From: Alteromonas aestuariivivens
Lineage (GTDB): Bacteria; Pseudomonadota; Gammaproteobacteria; Enterobacterales; Alteromonadaceae
Direction: 5' to 3'
DNA length: 64,000 bases
NCBI RefSeq assembly: GCF_003367475.1
Contig: NZ_QRHA01000005.1
Coordinates: 248,001-312,000 of the forward strand
Position 1 is the stretch's first letter; each line of letters starts with the position of its first letter. Under the pieces are notes generated by a model. That model searched no databases. It was not told the DNA's origin and saw only the letters and a program-made list of their open reading frames with translations. Below are positions 20,920 through 28,419 of the stretch, in pieces. Made by a program: the position numbers and the translations under genes.

Positions 20920-21874
20920 CGCACGTCCCAAGGCCGGAGTTAAGCTCCGCGATGATCAAAAAGTCAAACACATCCCGGTGACCATCATCCCCACCGAGAA
21001 AGAAGAGATGTTGCGTAAGCCAGAGTGGATCAAAATCAAGCTGCCCCGCACCACAGACCGCATTGATCACATTAAGCAAACCCTGCGCAAGAATAATCTG
21101 CATTCGGTGTGTGAAGAGGCCAGCTGCCCGAACCTGGCGGAATGTTTCAACCATGGTACCGCCACCTTTATGATTTTGGGTGACATCTGTACCCGCCGTT
21201 GCCCGTTCTGCGACGTTGCCCACGGCAAGCCCCTGCCCCCCAGTGCCGAGGAGCCGGAAAAGCTGGCCAGAACCATTGCAGAAATGAAACTGCGTTATGT
21301 GGTGATCACCTCGGTAGACCGCGACGATTTGCGTGACGGTGGTGCCCAGCATTTTGTTGACTGCATTAACGCCATTCGAGAACACAGCCCTTCTACCACC
21401 ATTGAAGTGCTCGTACCGGATTTTCGTGGCCGTATGGACCGGGCGCTGGAGATATTCAAGAGCGGCGTTCCCGATGTGTTCAACCACAATCTGGAAACCA
21501 TTCCTCGCCTGTACCGTGAATGCCGTCCGGGGGCTAACTATCAGTGGTCACTCGACTTACTCAAAAAGTTCAAACAGCAGCACCCTGAAATTCTGACCAA
21601 ATCCGGCCTGATGATGGGTATGGGTGAAACCAACGAAGAAATTCAAGGCGTACTGGACGATTTGCGCGCCCACAATGTCGACATGCTGACTCTGGGCCAG
21701 TACCTGCAACCCAGCCGCCACCATTACCCGGTGAAGCGCTACGTGCACCCTACCGAGTTTGATCAGCTGGGCGACTACGCCAAGTCAATTGGCTTTACCC
21801 ATGCGGCCTGTGGCCCCATGGTGCGTTCCAGCTACCACGCCGACCAGCAGGCGGCGGGAAAAGAAGTAAAGTAA
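20912..21874 (+). CDS. lipA: Lipoyl synthase LipA (radical SAM)
   Basis: LipA inserts two sulfurs into protein-bound octanoyl groups. The start is the ATG at 20912 with GAAGG 5 nt upstream; 320 residues. The auxiliary cluster ligands are in [12 protein letters not shown], the radical SAM cluster is CTRRCPFC, and the C-terminal RSSYHA provides the serine ligand of the auxiliary cluster. It completes the lipB-lipA pathway pair and is followed by a strong palindromic terminator. Confidence 0.98.
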   Translation: MSNARPKAGVKLRDDQKVKHIPVTIIPTEKEEMLRKPEWIKIKLPRTTDRIDHIKQTLRKNNLHSVCEEASCPNLAECFNHGTATFMILGDICTRRCPFCDVAHGKPLPPSAEEPEKLARTIAEMKLRYVVITSVDRDDLRDGGAQHFVDCINAIREHSPSTTIEVLVPDFRGRMDRALEIFKSGVPDVFNHNLETIPRLYRECRPGANYQWSLDLLKKFKQQHPEILTKSGLMMGMGETNEEIQGVLDDLRAHNVDMLTLGQYLQPSRHHYPVKRYVHPTEFDQLGDYAKSIGFTHAACGPMVRSSYHADQQAAGKEVK

Positions 21875-21882
21875 GCCTTCAA

Positions 21883-21918
21883 TACAAAAAAACCACCGGC
21901 GCCGGTGGTTTTTTTGTA
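21883..21918. terminator. Perfect 36-bp palindromic bidirectional terminator
   Basis: Two 18-base arms (21883-21900 and 21901-21918) are exactly complementary with no spacer: TACAAAAAAACCACCGGC then its reverse complement. The GC core CCACCGGCGCCGGTGG is flanked by A7 and T7, so it works as an intrinsic terminator on both strands. It separates lipA from the convergent GGDEF gene. Confidence 0.9.
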
Positions 21919-21938
21919 CCCAGAAATCATGCGCCGAA

Positions 21939-23687
21939 TTAACTGGCGTGCTGATAAACGTGGTTGCGGCCGTATTTTTTAGACTGATGCAACGCCAGAT
22001 CAGCGGCAGACAGTAAGGTATCCAGCTTGTAGCCGGTTTGATTGGTATCGCACACCCCGAAGCTGGCAGACAGATTGAATTTTTTTCCGGTCATATGGGT
22101 TTCCAGGGTTTCCACTGCGGTGCGGCACACTTCGGCCAGTTTCATCGCTTCATCGGAACACGTTTCCCTCAGCAGCACTGCAAACTCTTCGCCGCCCATG
22201 CGGGCCAGCGTGGCGGATTTTGGTGCCAGTTCGTGCAGGTAACGCACCACTTCGCGAAGCACCCAGTCTCCCACCTTATGGCCGAAATCGTCATTCACCC
22301 GTTTAAAATGATCTAAATCCAACAGCATCAAAGAAACCGTTTGATTATTGAGTTTCGCCGACTGCAAAAAGCCATCGGCAATGTCGGTAAAGTGAGCACG
22401 GTTGTATAGGCCGGTTAGGGGGTCGGTGGTGGCTAACACGCGCAAACGCTGCTGTACGGTACGGTTGCGGAACGACCACAAACACAGCCCTGCCAGCAAC
22501 ACACACACCAGCCCCAGTAACAAACGGTTGTTTCTTAGTTGCACCACCGACAGTTCCGATTCAGCCTTGGCCAGCTTGTAGCGCTCGCTCATCAGGGCCA
22601 GCTCGCTTTCTTTTTCGGCCAGATTGAATTTGGCCTGCTGGATGGCCAGGGATTTGGCCACACTTTGCTTGTGAAACGAATCCCGAAGCTCTGTTTTTTT
22701 GTTCAGATACTGGTAGGCCTGCTCAAAATTGCCCTCCCGTTTCGCCACTTCCGCAAGGGTTGTGTAGGCAGTAATTAAGGTCTCGGCATACTGCTCATTA
22801 GGGTCGGCATCGATAACTTTTAACGCCTGCTCACGGGCGGTGGGTAAATCCTGCTTCAACAGATAATATTCGGCAAAGGCGCTGCGGATAGCGGAATCGG
22901 CGTAGACGAAACCAAATTGTTCAATACCATGCTTGATTTTAACAATTAAAGAGTCCGCAATATTCAACTGGCTGTTACTTATGTAATATCGAAAAAGCAA
23001 ATGCTGATTTAGGATTTCGTAAAATGATTGTGACGCAGCCCTACACTCAGAAATTGCATGATTTGCTCTGCTTTCAAAATCTAATGGATATTCATCAATC
23101 CGATCTAAAAATTCGTTTTGAGTAGTGTAAGCGATACACCGGTGACTAGCTTTGTCAAATACTCCATCAAGCATTCTTTCTACATAATATTTTGCTAAAG
23201 AATATTGCTCTGCAAATAATTTTGCTTTAGCCAAATTATGATAAGCATTGAATTTAGATTCTAGACTGTAGGGCCCCTGCAGCTCACTCTCTAAAATACT
23301 ACCTAATTCAAAACTTTGCTGCCATTTACTCATAGATGTAGCAATGTTTAACATTGATCCGAGAGTACGAATTTTGAGCTCACCTGGAGCCAAATTGGGC
23401 AACAAATCACTGTATAGATTCAATGTATGGGCTAAATCTCCTGAGAACGTAGAAAAGTAAGCCTGAAGATATTCAAAGAAAAAACGCTCTTGTTCCGACA
23501 GGCTACTTATCTCAACTTGTTCCATCAAAGCAGCAGCTTTTTCAGTATCCGTAAGCCTTATGGAATCAATTTTTTTTAGTAGAGCGTTGCCCGCCCAGCA
23601 TGGGCAGGCAACAAATATTGCTAAAAAAAATATTGCTATTGATTGCTTTTTCAAAAATTTAATACCGCGAACTATTATACCCCTCAA
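21939..23687 (-). CDS. Membrane TPR-GGDEF protein (probable diguanylate cyclase), coupled to the small gene upstream
   Basis: The 582-residue product probably makes cyclic di-GMP. It has an N-terminal signal segment (to about 33), a helical TPR-like periplasmic region (about 35-345), a coiled coil (about 345-383), one membrane helix (NNRLLLGLVCVLLAGLCLW), and a GGDEF domain. The signature is GGEEF at 498-502, an active form. No RxxD inhibitory site is seen before it. The start is a TTG at 23687 overlapping the TGA stop of the upstream gene (TTGA), with AAGGA just before; no ATG fits. The first 750 bp are AT-rich (lines 23041-23100 and 23401-23460 are each 20 of 60 GC) while the GGDEF part is about 60% GC in 22441-22500. 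This suggests a mosaic gene. The ligand sensed is unknown. Confidence 0.88.
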   Translation of the reverse strand: MRGIIVRGIKFLKKQSIAIFFLAIFVACPCWAGNALLKKIDSIRLTDTEKAAALMEQVEISSLSEQERFFFEYLQAYFSTFSGDLAHTLNLYSDLLPNLAPGELKIRTLGSMLNIATSMSKWQQSFELGSILESELQGPYSLESKFNAYHNLAKAKLFAEQYSLAKYYVERMLDGVFDKASHRCIAYTTQNEFLDRIDEYPLDFESRANHAISECRAASQSFYEILNQHLLFRYYISNSQLNIADSLIVKIKHGIEQFGFVYADSAIRSAFAEYYLLKQDLPTAREQALKVIDADPNEQYAETLITAYTTLAEVAKREGNFEQAYQYLNKKTELRDSFHKQSVAKSLAIQQAKFNLAEKESELALMSERYKLAKAESELSVVQLRNNRLLLGLVCVLLAGLCLWSFRNRTVQQRLRVLATTDPLTGLYNRAHFTDIADGFLQSAKLNNQTVSLMLLDLDHFKRVNDDFGHKVGDWVLREVVRYLHELAPKSATLARMGGEEFAVLLRETCSDEAMKLAEVCRTAVETLETHMTGKKFNLSASFGVCDTNQTGYKLDTLLSAADLALHQSKKYGRNHVYQHAS

Positions 23688-23875
23688 GATTCCTTATCTG
23701 GCGCGTCAACTGGCTCTTCTTCTGGACTGTCGGGATCCGTTACGGTCATAAATAGGTTCATGACTTTAGCACTGGCTTTCAACATTTCAATTTCTTGTCG
23801 TTGCTTTTCAGTCAAATCTTCCCAGGTGGCATTCACATCAATGGCGAGTTTTTCTAACGTTTCTACTGCAGACAT
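23684..23875 (-). CDS. Small 63-residue protein, putative split-borosin precursor peptide
   Basis: A 63-residue protein starts at the ATG at 23875 with AAGGAAAGAG upstream. Residues 1-43 look helical (ETLEKLAIDVNATWEDL, then KQRQEIEMLKASAKVMNLFM). The tail from about 44 is flexible, acidic and proline-rich: TVTDPDSPEEEPVDAPDKES. It lies 21 nt after a borosin-type backbone N-methyltransferase and overlaps the GGDEF gene by 4 nt. A helical leader plus a variable C-terminal tail beside a stand-alone methyltransferase is the layout of split borosin precursors. I infer the role from this context; I do not recognise a named family, and the acidic tail differs from the hydrophobic cores of known borosins. 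It could instead be a binding partner or regulator. Confidence 0.65.
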   Translation of the reverse strand: MSAVETLEKLAIDVNATWEDLTEKQRQEIEMLKASAKVMNLFMTVTDPDSPEEEPVDAPDKES

Positions 23876-23896
23876 ACTCTCTTTCCTTGTGGGTGG

Positions 23897-24682
23897 TTAA
23901 ATCTGGTTGATTGCCGCTAGCTGGGCAACAATCTGTTCGTTCTTTAGCAATTTCTTGCCCGGCGGTATCACCATAGTTGTAACCGGGTTTAACTCGGCGG
24001 TGGCCAGGTCTTTCAATTCAATCCAGTCCATGCGCACGGCGTCGGTGATCAGCGAAGGGCACTCGTACAGGCCAACCTTGTGCTCAGGGGTATAGTGCTC
24101 CAATAGCATGTCTACCAGCACCTGGCGCTCGGCGGCGCTGCTGACCCGTTTGGAAATGCTCAAATCGCCGGCCAGCGCAATTTGCCAAAGGATCACATAG
24201 GAATAAGGGTTAATAATGTGGTTGTAAAACATGTACTGGCTGGCTTCAAAATGCTGGCAGCCGTAGGTGCCCGGGTCTATGCCCATATCGGCATACAGGC
24301 AGTCTTCGGCGGATATGCCCGGCTCCATGTGGGCGTTAAAGCCTTCTTTTCTGGCCTGGGCTATGGCCTGGTGAGGTACTTTGGCAAACACTCCGGGGTG
24401 GCCGTAAAACGCCCCCACCACACGCTTGCCGGCGCGAATTTCCGCCATTATGGCTTCGTGCATTTCCTGGTAGGTAATGCGGCGGTCCTTGTTTTCACCG
24501 TACATACCCTGCAACGAACGCACATCCGGGTTCATGGTGGCTATCCAGTCTTCCATTATCGGGTGGCAACTGGTGAAAACCACATCGGCACTTTCAATAT
24601 GATGGCGGCACCGCTGGGAAATGTGTGCGCCTAATGTCATTCCCGGGCCTACACACACCAAACTGCCCTTGTTATTATTCAT
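23897..24682 (-). CDS. Borosin-type peptide backbone alpha-N-methyltransferase (tetrapyrrole-methylase fold, SonM-like)
   Basis: This 261-residue enzyme has the tetrapyrrole methylase fold and closely resembles SonM-type split borosin methyltransferases, which methylate backbone amide nitrogens of a peptide with SAM. Visible features are GSLVCVGPGMTLGAHIS at the N-terminus, Tyr61, Arg67 and Tyr71 (MYGENKDRRITYQEM), Tyr93 in YGHPGVF, and MEPGISAEDCLYADMG. The spacing 61/67/71/93 equals that of the catalytic Tyr66/Arg72/Tyr76/Tyr98 of OphMA. Unlike OphMA it has no fused substrate tail. The start is the ATG at 24682, with GGAG 7 nt upstream; an ATG at 24721 would add 13 residues encoded by a 12-bp repeat. 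It is followed by a 63-residue gene and a GGDEF gene. A cobalamin or siroheme methylase is unlikely: no such pathway genes are near. Confidence 0.9.
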   Translation of the reverse strand: MNNNKGSLVCVGPGMTLGAHISQRCRHHIESADVVFTSCHPIMEDWIATMNPDVRSLQGMYGENKDRRITYQEMHEAIMAEIRAGKRVVGAFYGHPGVFAKVPHQAIAQARKEGFNAHMEPGISAEDCLYADMGIDPGTYGCQHFEASQYMFYNHIINPYSYVILWQIALAGDLSISKRVSSAAERQVLVDMLLEHYTPEHKVGLYECPSLITDAVRMDWIELKDLATAELNPVTTMVIPPGKKLLKNEQIVAQLAAINQI

Positions 24683-24716
24683 ACTACTGCTCCGCGTACT
24701 GCTCTGCGTATTGCTC
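24681..24716 (-). repeat. Three 12-bp tandem repeats at the methyltransferase start
   Basis: On the minus strand the units read GAGCAATACGCA, GAGCAGTACGCG and GAGCAGTAGTAT. They span the ribosome-binding site of the ATG at 24682; in the longer frame each encodes four residues (S-[N/S]-T/S-x). Confidence 0.7.
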
Positions 24717-24809
24717 AACATACCCTGTTGTTATTCAAAACCATTATGCCAAACGATGTCCGTCAGGCAAGCAAAAATTAACGCTAATGTAACACCCGCT
24801 CTGCAGCGC

Positions 24810-26138
24810 TTATTGGCTGTACTCTATCAATAAAAGTTGAGTTTGCCGGCCGTTTAAATAGTGCACGCTTTTACCGTCAAACCAGGCCTGCTCTTCCAGC
24901 ATAATGCGCACCGCCCCACCCCACTGGGGAGCGTCGGTAGCGGCATTCAGTTCTATCGAATAGGCGGTGTTGGCGTGCAGCGGGTAGTCGCCCTCTACCG
25001 GTACCCCACCCTGGGCATCCCACATACCCAGCGTGGTACCCGCCGCATGGCCGTGAAAACCTATCGGGTGAGTGTAAATGCTCGGGGTGATTCCTTCACT
25101 GATGGCCTGCTCACGGGAGGCCTTTAACACCTGGTTGCCACTGCGCCCCAGTAAAAACTGGCTGGTAAAAATGTCCTGCAGGCGGTTGGCGTTAGCCAGT
25201 GCCTGCTGCAAATAATCAGGGGCCTGGGTTTCGCCGGGCCTGAGTACGTAGGCGTGCTGCTGCTGATCTGAATTTAACCGCAAGTACGTCATACCAAAAT
25301 CCACGTGCAACAGGTCGCCTGGCTGGATTACACCGGCGGCCGCGTGGCTACTGAAATCATTATTTTTGGTTTGGCTACTGCGCTGAATGGAAACACTGGG
25401 GTGAAACCAGTTGGTGAGCTTGTGGGCACGGGTTTGTTCCCGCAGCCACCACTCTACCTGCTCGGTGGTGGTTACACCCGGTGTGATCACCTCGCGGGAA
25501 AACGCGCGGGCAATCAGTTGGTGGCCCAGCGCCACCAGAGCAGGATAAACTGCCATTTCCGCTTCCGAGCGGGTTTCCAGCCAGCCCACGGCCAGGTATT
25601 CGGCACTCACCAGGCGGTTACGATATGGATCTGACAGAGCCTGCACCAGCAACTCATGATCCGTGGCGGCAAGCCCATCGGCATGGTTGAAATACACCGA
25701 CTTGTTGATGCCTATCCTGTTCGGTTGTTTAGTGGCAATAAGTTGTGCCAGCGCCGCGAACTGATGTGGCTGCTTTTGTGGGTCCCAGGCCTTTTTGAAC
25801 AGATTCCCTACGTCGTAGCGGGCAATGGCCCAGCGCTCAAGCGGCTTACCTGCGCCGGGGTCAAAAATCACCAGTATGGTGCGGCGTCGGGCCGACAGCC
25901 AATCCGCCGGTAACATGGTTTCCAGTACCGGGTCTTCGTTGTATTCGCGGGAAATGAGCACCCACATATCAATGCCCTCTCGGCGCATGATGTCCGGTAA
26001 CACATGGCTAAAGCGAAACTCTGTGTTACTGTCGACCCATGCCGCGCGCTCCTGCATGGAAAGCAAGCCAGTCTCGGCATTGGTGGCACCGGAAAACATC
26101 AGCACGGCCAAGGTCGCTAACGACGAGGCAAATTTCAT
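24810..26138 (-). CDS. Secreted M24 family metallopeptidase (Xaa-Pro aminopeptidase-like)
   Basis: A 442-residue protein with a signal peptide (MKFASSLATLAVLMFSGATNA, cut near 21), so periplasmic or exported. An N-terminal creatinase/prolidase-like domain is followed by an M24 pita-bread catalytic domain. The metal ligands are all visible: Asp in HVDFG, Asp in RLNSD, His in THPIGFHGH, Glu in YSIELNA and Glu in MLEEQAW. Family members release N-terminal residues before proline. It lies on the same strand 127 bp upstream of the borosin methyltransferase with no clear terminator between, so cotranscription is possible. Whether it processes the small peptide is speculation. Confidence 0.85.
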   Translation of the reverse strand: MKFASSLATLAVLMFSGATNAETGLLSMQERAAWVDSNTEFRFSHVLPDIMRREGIDMWVLISREYNEDPVLETMLPADWLSARRRTILVIFDPGAGKPLERWAIARYDVGNLFKKAWDPQKQPHQFAALAQLIATKQPNRIGINKSVYFNHADGLAATDHELLVQALSDPYRNRLVSAEYLAVGWLETRSEAEMAVYPALVALGHQLIARAFSREVITPGVTTTEQVEWWLREQTRAHKLTNWFHPSVSIQRSSQTKNNDFSSHAAAGVIQPGDLLHVDFGMTYLRLNSDQQQHAYVLRPGETQAPDYLQQALANANRLQDIFTSQFLLGRSGNQVLKASREQAISEGITPSIYTHPIGFHGHAAGTTLGMWDAQGGVPVEGDYPLHANTAYSIELNAATDAPQWGGAVRIMLEEQAWFDGKSVHYLNGRQTQLLLIEYSQ

Positions 26139-26219
26139 AAGCTATTCTCATTATTGGTTTTTAGCGCACTATTGCGCGAATTTAGCCTCGAATCAAGCCA
26201 ACCGATAACCCGCGCTGGG

Positions 26220-26247
26220 ATGACAAGCGGCAGCAGCCTGCTACAAT
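26220..26247 (+). promoter_or_regulatory. Predicted sigma-70 promoter for ansA
   Basis: ATGACA (26220-26225) and TACAAT (26242-26247) are 16 bp apart and the ATG lies 23 bp downstream. The divergent M24 peptidase starts at 26138, so both promoters share this 132-bp gap. Confidence 0.55.
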
Positions 26248-26270
26248 GGCGCGCAAAAACCGGAGCCCGC

Positions 26271-27278
26271 ATGCGTAAACACATTTACATCGCCTATACC
26301 GGTGGCACCATCGGTATGAAACCCTCTTCTCACGGCTATGTGCCGGCTGCAGGATTTCTCGGCCGCACACTGGAAGCCATGCCGGAATTTCACCGCCAGG
26401 AAATGCCCAGATTCACGCTTAAGGAATACACACACCTCATCGATTCCTCCGACATGAACCCGGCAGACTGGCAACGCATCGCCGACGACATTGCCGCCCA
26501 TTACCACGAGTACGACGGCTTCATTATTCTTCACGGCACCGACACCATGGCCTACACCGCTTCGGCACTGAGTTTCATGCTTGAAGACCTGAGCAAACCC
26601 GTTATTGTGACCGGCTCGCAAATTCCGCTGGCAGAGCTGCGCTCCGACGGCCAGGTAAACCTGCTCAACGCCCTGTACATAGCCGCCAACTACCCCATTG
26701 CCGAAGTCAGTCTGTTTTTCAATAACCGGTTGCTGCGTGGAAACCGCAGCCGAAAGGTCGACGCCGATGGTTTTAACGCCTTTGACTCGCCCAACTTTCC
26801 GCCACTACTGGAAGCGGGCATCAATATTCGCCTGAACGCCGGCACGCTGGCGGCTAAACCCTCTACTTCCCTGACCATCAGCGCTGTAAAAGCCCAGCCA
26901 ATTGGCCTGGTGAGCCTGTACCCCGGCATTTCGGCAGAAGTAATCAAAAATACCCTGCAACAGCCGGTAAACGCCCTGATACTTTTGAGCTACGGGGTGG
27001 GCAATGCGCCGCAAAACCCGGCGTTGCTTGAGCAACTGCAATACGCCGAAGAAAGTGAGATTGTGGTACTCAACTGTACCCAGTGCCTGCGCGGGCGGGT
27101 GAATATGGAAGGCTACGCCACCGGCCAGAGCCTGCGTGACGCAGGGGTAATTTCCGGCAGCGACATGACCCCCGAAGCCGCACTGGCCAAATTGCATTAC
27201 CTGCTCAGCAAATCACTGACTTTTGAACAGCTCAAAGCACAGCTAAAACTGAATCTGCGTGGTGAACTGAGTGAATAA
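26271..27278 (+). CDS. ansA: Type I (cytoplasmic) L-asparaginase
   Basis: It hydrolyses asparagine to aspartate and ammonia. The start is the ATG at 26271, with GGAG 6 nt upstream, giving 335 residues (E. coli AnsA 338) and no signal peptide. The nucleophile Thr13 lies in YTGGTIGM, and the second Thr/Asp pair in HGTDTMAYTASA near residue 90. A later QIPLAELRSDGQVNL and RGNRSRK are typical of the family. It is followed after 9 bp by a DUF2797 gene, probably in the same transcript. Confidence 0.95.
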   Translation: MRKHIYIAYTGGTIGMKPSSHGYVPAAGFLGRTLEAMPEFHRQEMPRFTLKEYTHLIDSSDMNPADWQRIADDIAAHYHEYDGFIILHGTDTMAYTASALSFMLEDLSKPVIVTGSQIPLAELRSDGQVNLLNALYIAANYPIAEVSLFFNNRLLRGNRSRKVDADGFNAFDSPNFPPLLEAGINIRLNAGTLAAKPSTSLTISAVKAQPIGLVSLYPGISAEVIKNTLQQPVNALILLSYGVGNAPQNPALLEQLQYAEESEIVVLNCTQCLRGRVNMEGYATGQSLRDAGVISGSDMTPEAALAKLHYLLSKSLTFEQLKAQLKLNLRGELSE

Positions 27279-27287
27279 GGAATAGCG

Positions 27288-28124
27288 ATGACACAACATC
27301 AAGGCACACTGCGCAAAATGCACACGGCAGCCGATGAAGACAACCTGGTTCACTATACCCTGCCGGTAGGTGACGAACTGGTAGCCATGAACCCGCTGAT
27401 AGGCCAGAAAATTGTCCTCAGTTTCGAAGGCCAGATCGCATGCGTACACTGCGGCAGCAAAACCAAAAAAAGTTTTAACCAAGGCTACTGTTATCGTTGC
27501 CTTATAAGCCTTGCCCAGTGCGACACCTGCATCATAAAGCCGGAGCTGTGCCATTATCATCAGGGCACTTGCCGGGAACCTCAATGGGGCGAGGCCCACT
27601 GCCTTACTGACCACTTTGTGTACCTGGCCAATACAGGTACATTAAAAGTAGGCATTACCCGCCACGTGACCGACGGCATTTCCAGCCGCTGGATGGATCA
27701 GGGCGCGACTCAGGCGCTGGTTATGCTCAGAGTGAAAGACCGCCTCACCAGTGGCCTGGTGGAAACCGCATTCAAACAGCACATTGCCGACAAAACGAAT
27801 TGGCGCACCATGTTAAAGGGTGCTCCGGCCGAACAGGATTTACACGCCAGCATGCAGGCTTTACTGAAGGAAATTGCGCCGCAGCTTGAACAGCTCTCAG
27901 CACAGCAGGGCCTGCAGGCAATTCAGCCGGTAGAGCACAGTGGCCATGCCATTCACTACCCTGTGCAGCACTACCCGGACAAAATCAAATCCATCAACCT
28001 GGACAAAACGCCGGCGTTTGAAGGGGAACTGGTGGGCATCAAGGGCCAGTACTGGCTTCTGGATGGCGACCGGGTCATCAACATCCGTAAATACGCGGGT
28101 TATAAAGTGACCTTATCAGTATAG
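27288..28124 (+). CDS. DUF2797 zinc-binding protein
   Basis: A 278-residue cytosolic protein of the DUF2797 family. It has two Cys clusters: CVHCG...CYRC near 52-70 and CDTC...C...C near 80-96, likely structural zinc sites. A GIY-YIG-like segment HFVYLANTGTLKVGITR follows near residue 108. The C-terminus is KGQYWLLDGDRVINIRKYAGYKV. Function is not known to me; a nucleic-acid role is a guess from the Cys fingers and GIY-YIG-like strand. It follows ansA by 9 bp and ends before a GC-rich hairpin. Confidence 0.85.
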   Translation: MTQHQGTLRKMHTAADEDNLVHYTLPVGDELVAMNPLIGQKIVLSFEGQIACVHCGSKTKKSFNQGYCYRCLISLAQCDTCIIKPELCHYHQGTCREPQWGEAHCLTDHFVYLANTGTLKVGITRHVTDGISSRWMDQGATQALVMLRVKDRLTSGLVETAFKQHIADKTNWRTMLKGAPAEQDLHASMQALLKEIAPQLEQLSAQQGLQAIQPVEHSGHAIHYPVQHYPDKIKSINLDKTPAFEGELVGIKGQYWLLDGDRVINIRKYAGYKVTLSV

Positions 28125-28129
28125 AACGT

Positions 28130-28149
28130 AAAAGGGGCCCACGGCCCCT
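28130..28149 (-). terminator. Hairpin terminator between DUF2797 and the DUF349 cluster
   Basis: AGGGGCC (28133-28139) and GGCCCCT (28143-28149) form a 7-bp stem with a CAC loop. On the minus strand TTTT follows, so it best serves the leftward cluster ending at 28195; on the plus strand there is no U-tract. Confidence 0.6.
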
Positions 28150-28194
28150 CAGCCTGATGACAAACTAGTGCGCGCGAAACTGCGGCTTTAGAAG

Positions 28195-28413
28195 TCAGCT
28201 GACCTCTTCGCCTGCCAGTTCCCGGGCCAAATCGTCGAGTTTCGACAGGGTACCGTCAAACTCGCCTACCGCGTAACGGTACTTTACCTTTACATGCCGA
28301 CTGGACTGGCCGTATTTGACCACCAGCCCTTCACAGTCGAAATGGCTTACGGTATTGAGAAACCGATAGGCCTGCGGCTCGCTGGGAAACTGATATTCAA
28401 TCTGGTTTTCCAT
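28195..28413 (-). CDS. Small hypothetical protein, 72 aa
   Basis: A 72-residue protein (MENQIEYQFPSEPQAYRFLN at the start) that I do not recognise. Predicted pattern is helix-strand-strand-helix: AYRFLNTVSHF, GLVVKYGQSSRHVKVKYRY, then LSKLDDLARELAGEE. That would suit a small ferredoxin-like fold. It lies 6 nt downstream of the DUF349 gene on the same strand, so it is probably translated from that message. No signal peptide or membrane segment. Function unknown. Confidence 0.7.
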   Translation of the reverse strand: MENQIEYQFPSEPQAYRFLNTVSHFDCEGLVVKYGQSSRHVKVKYRYAVGEFDGTLSKLDDLARELAGEEVS

Positions 28414-28419
28414 TGCTGC

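Noticed and set aside
23897..24682. Reading the methyltransferase as a cobalamin/siroheme methylase
   Set aside because: The fold is shared, but the Tyr/Arg/Tyr/Tyr set and YGHPGVF context fit borosin enzymes, and no cob/cys genes are near.
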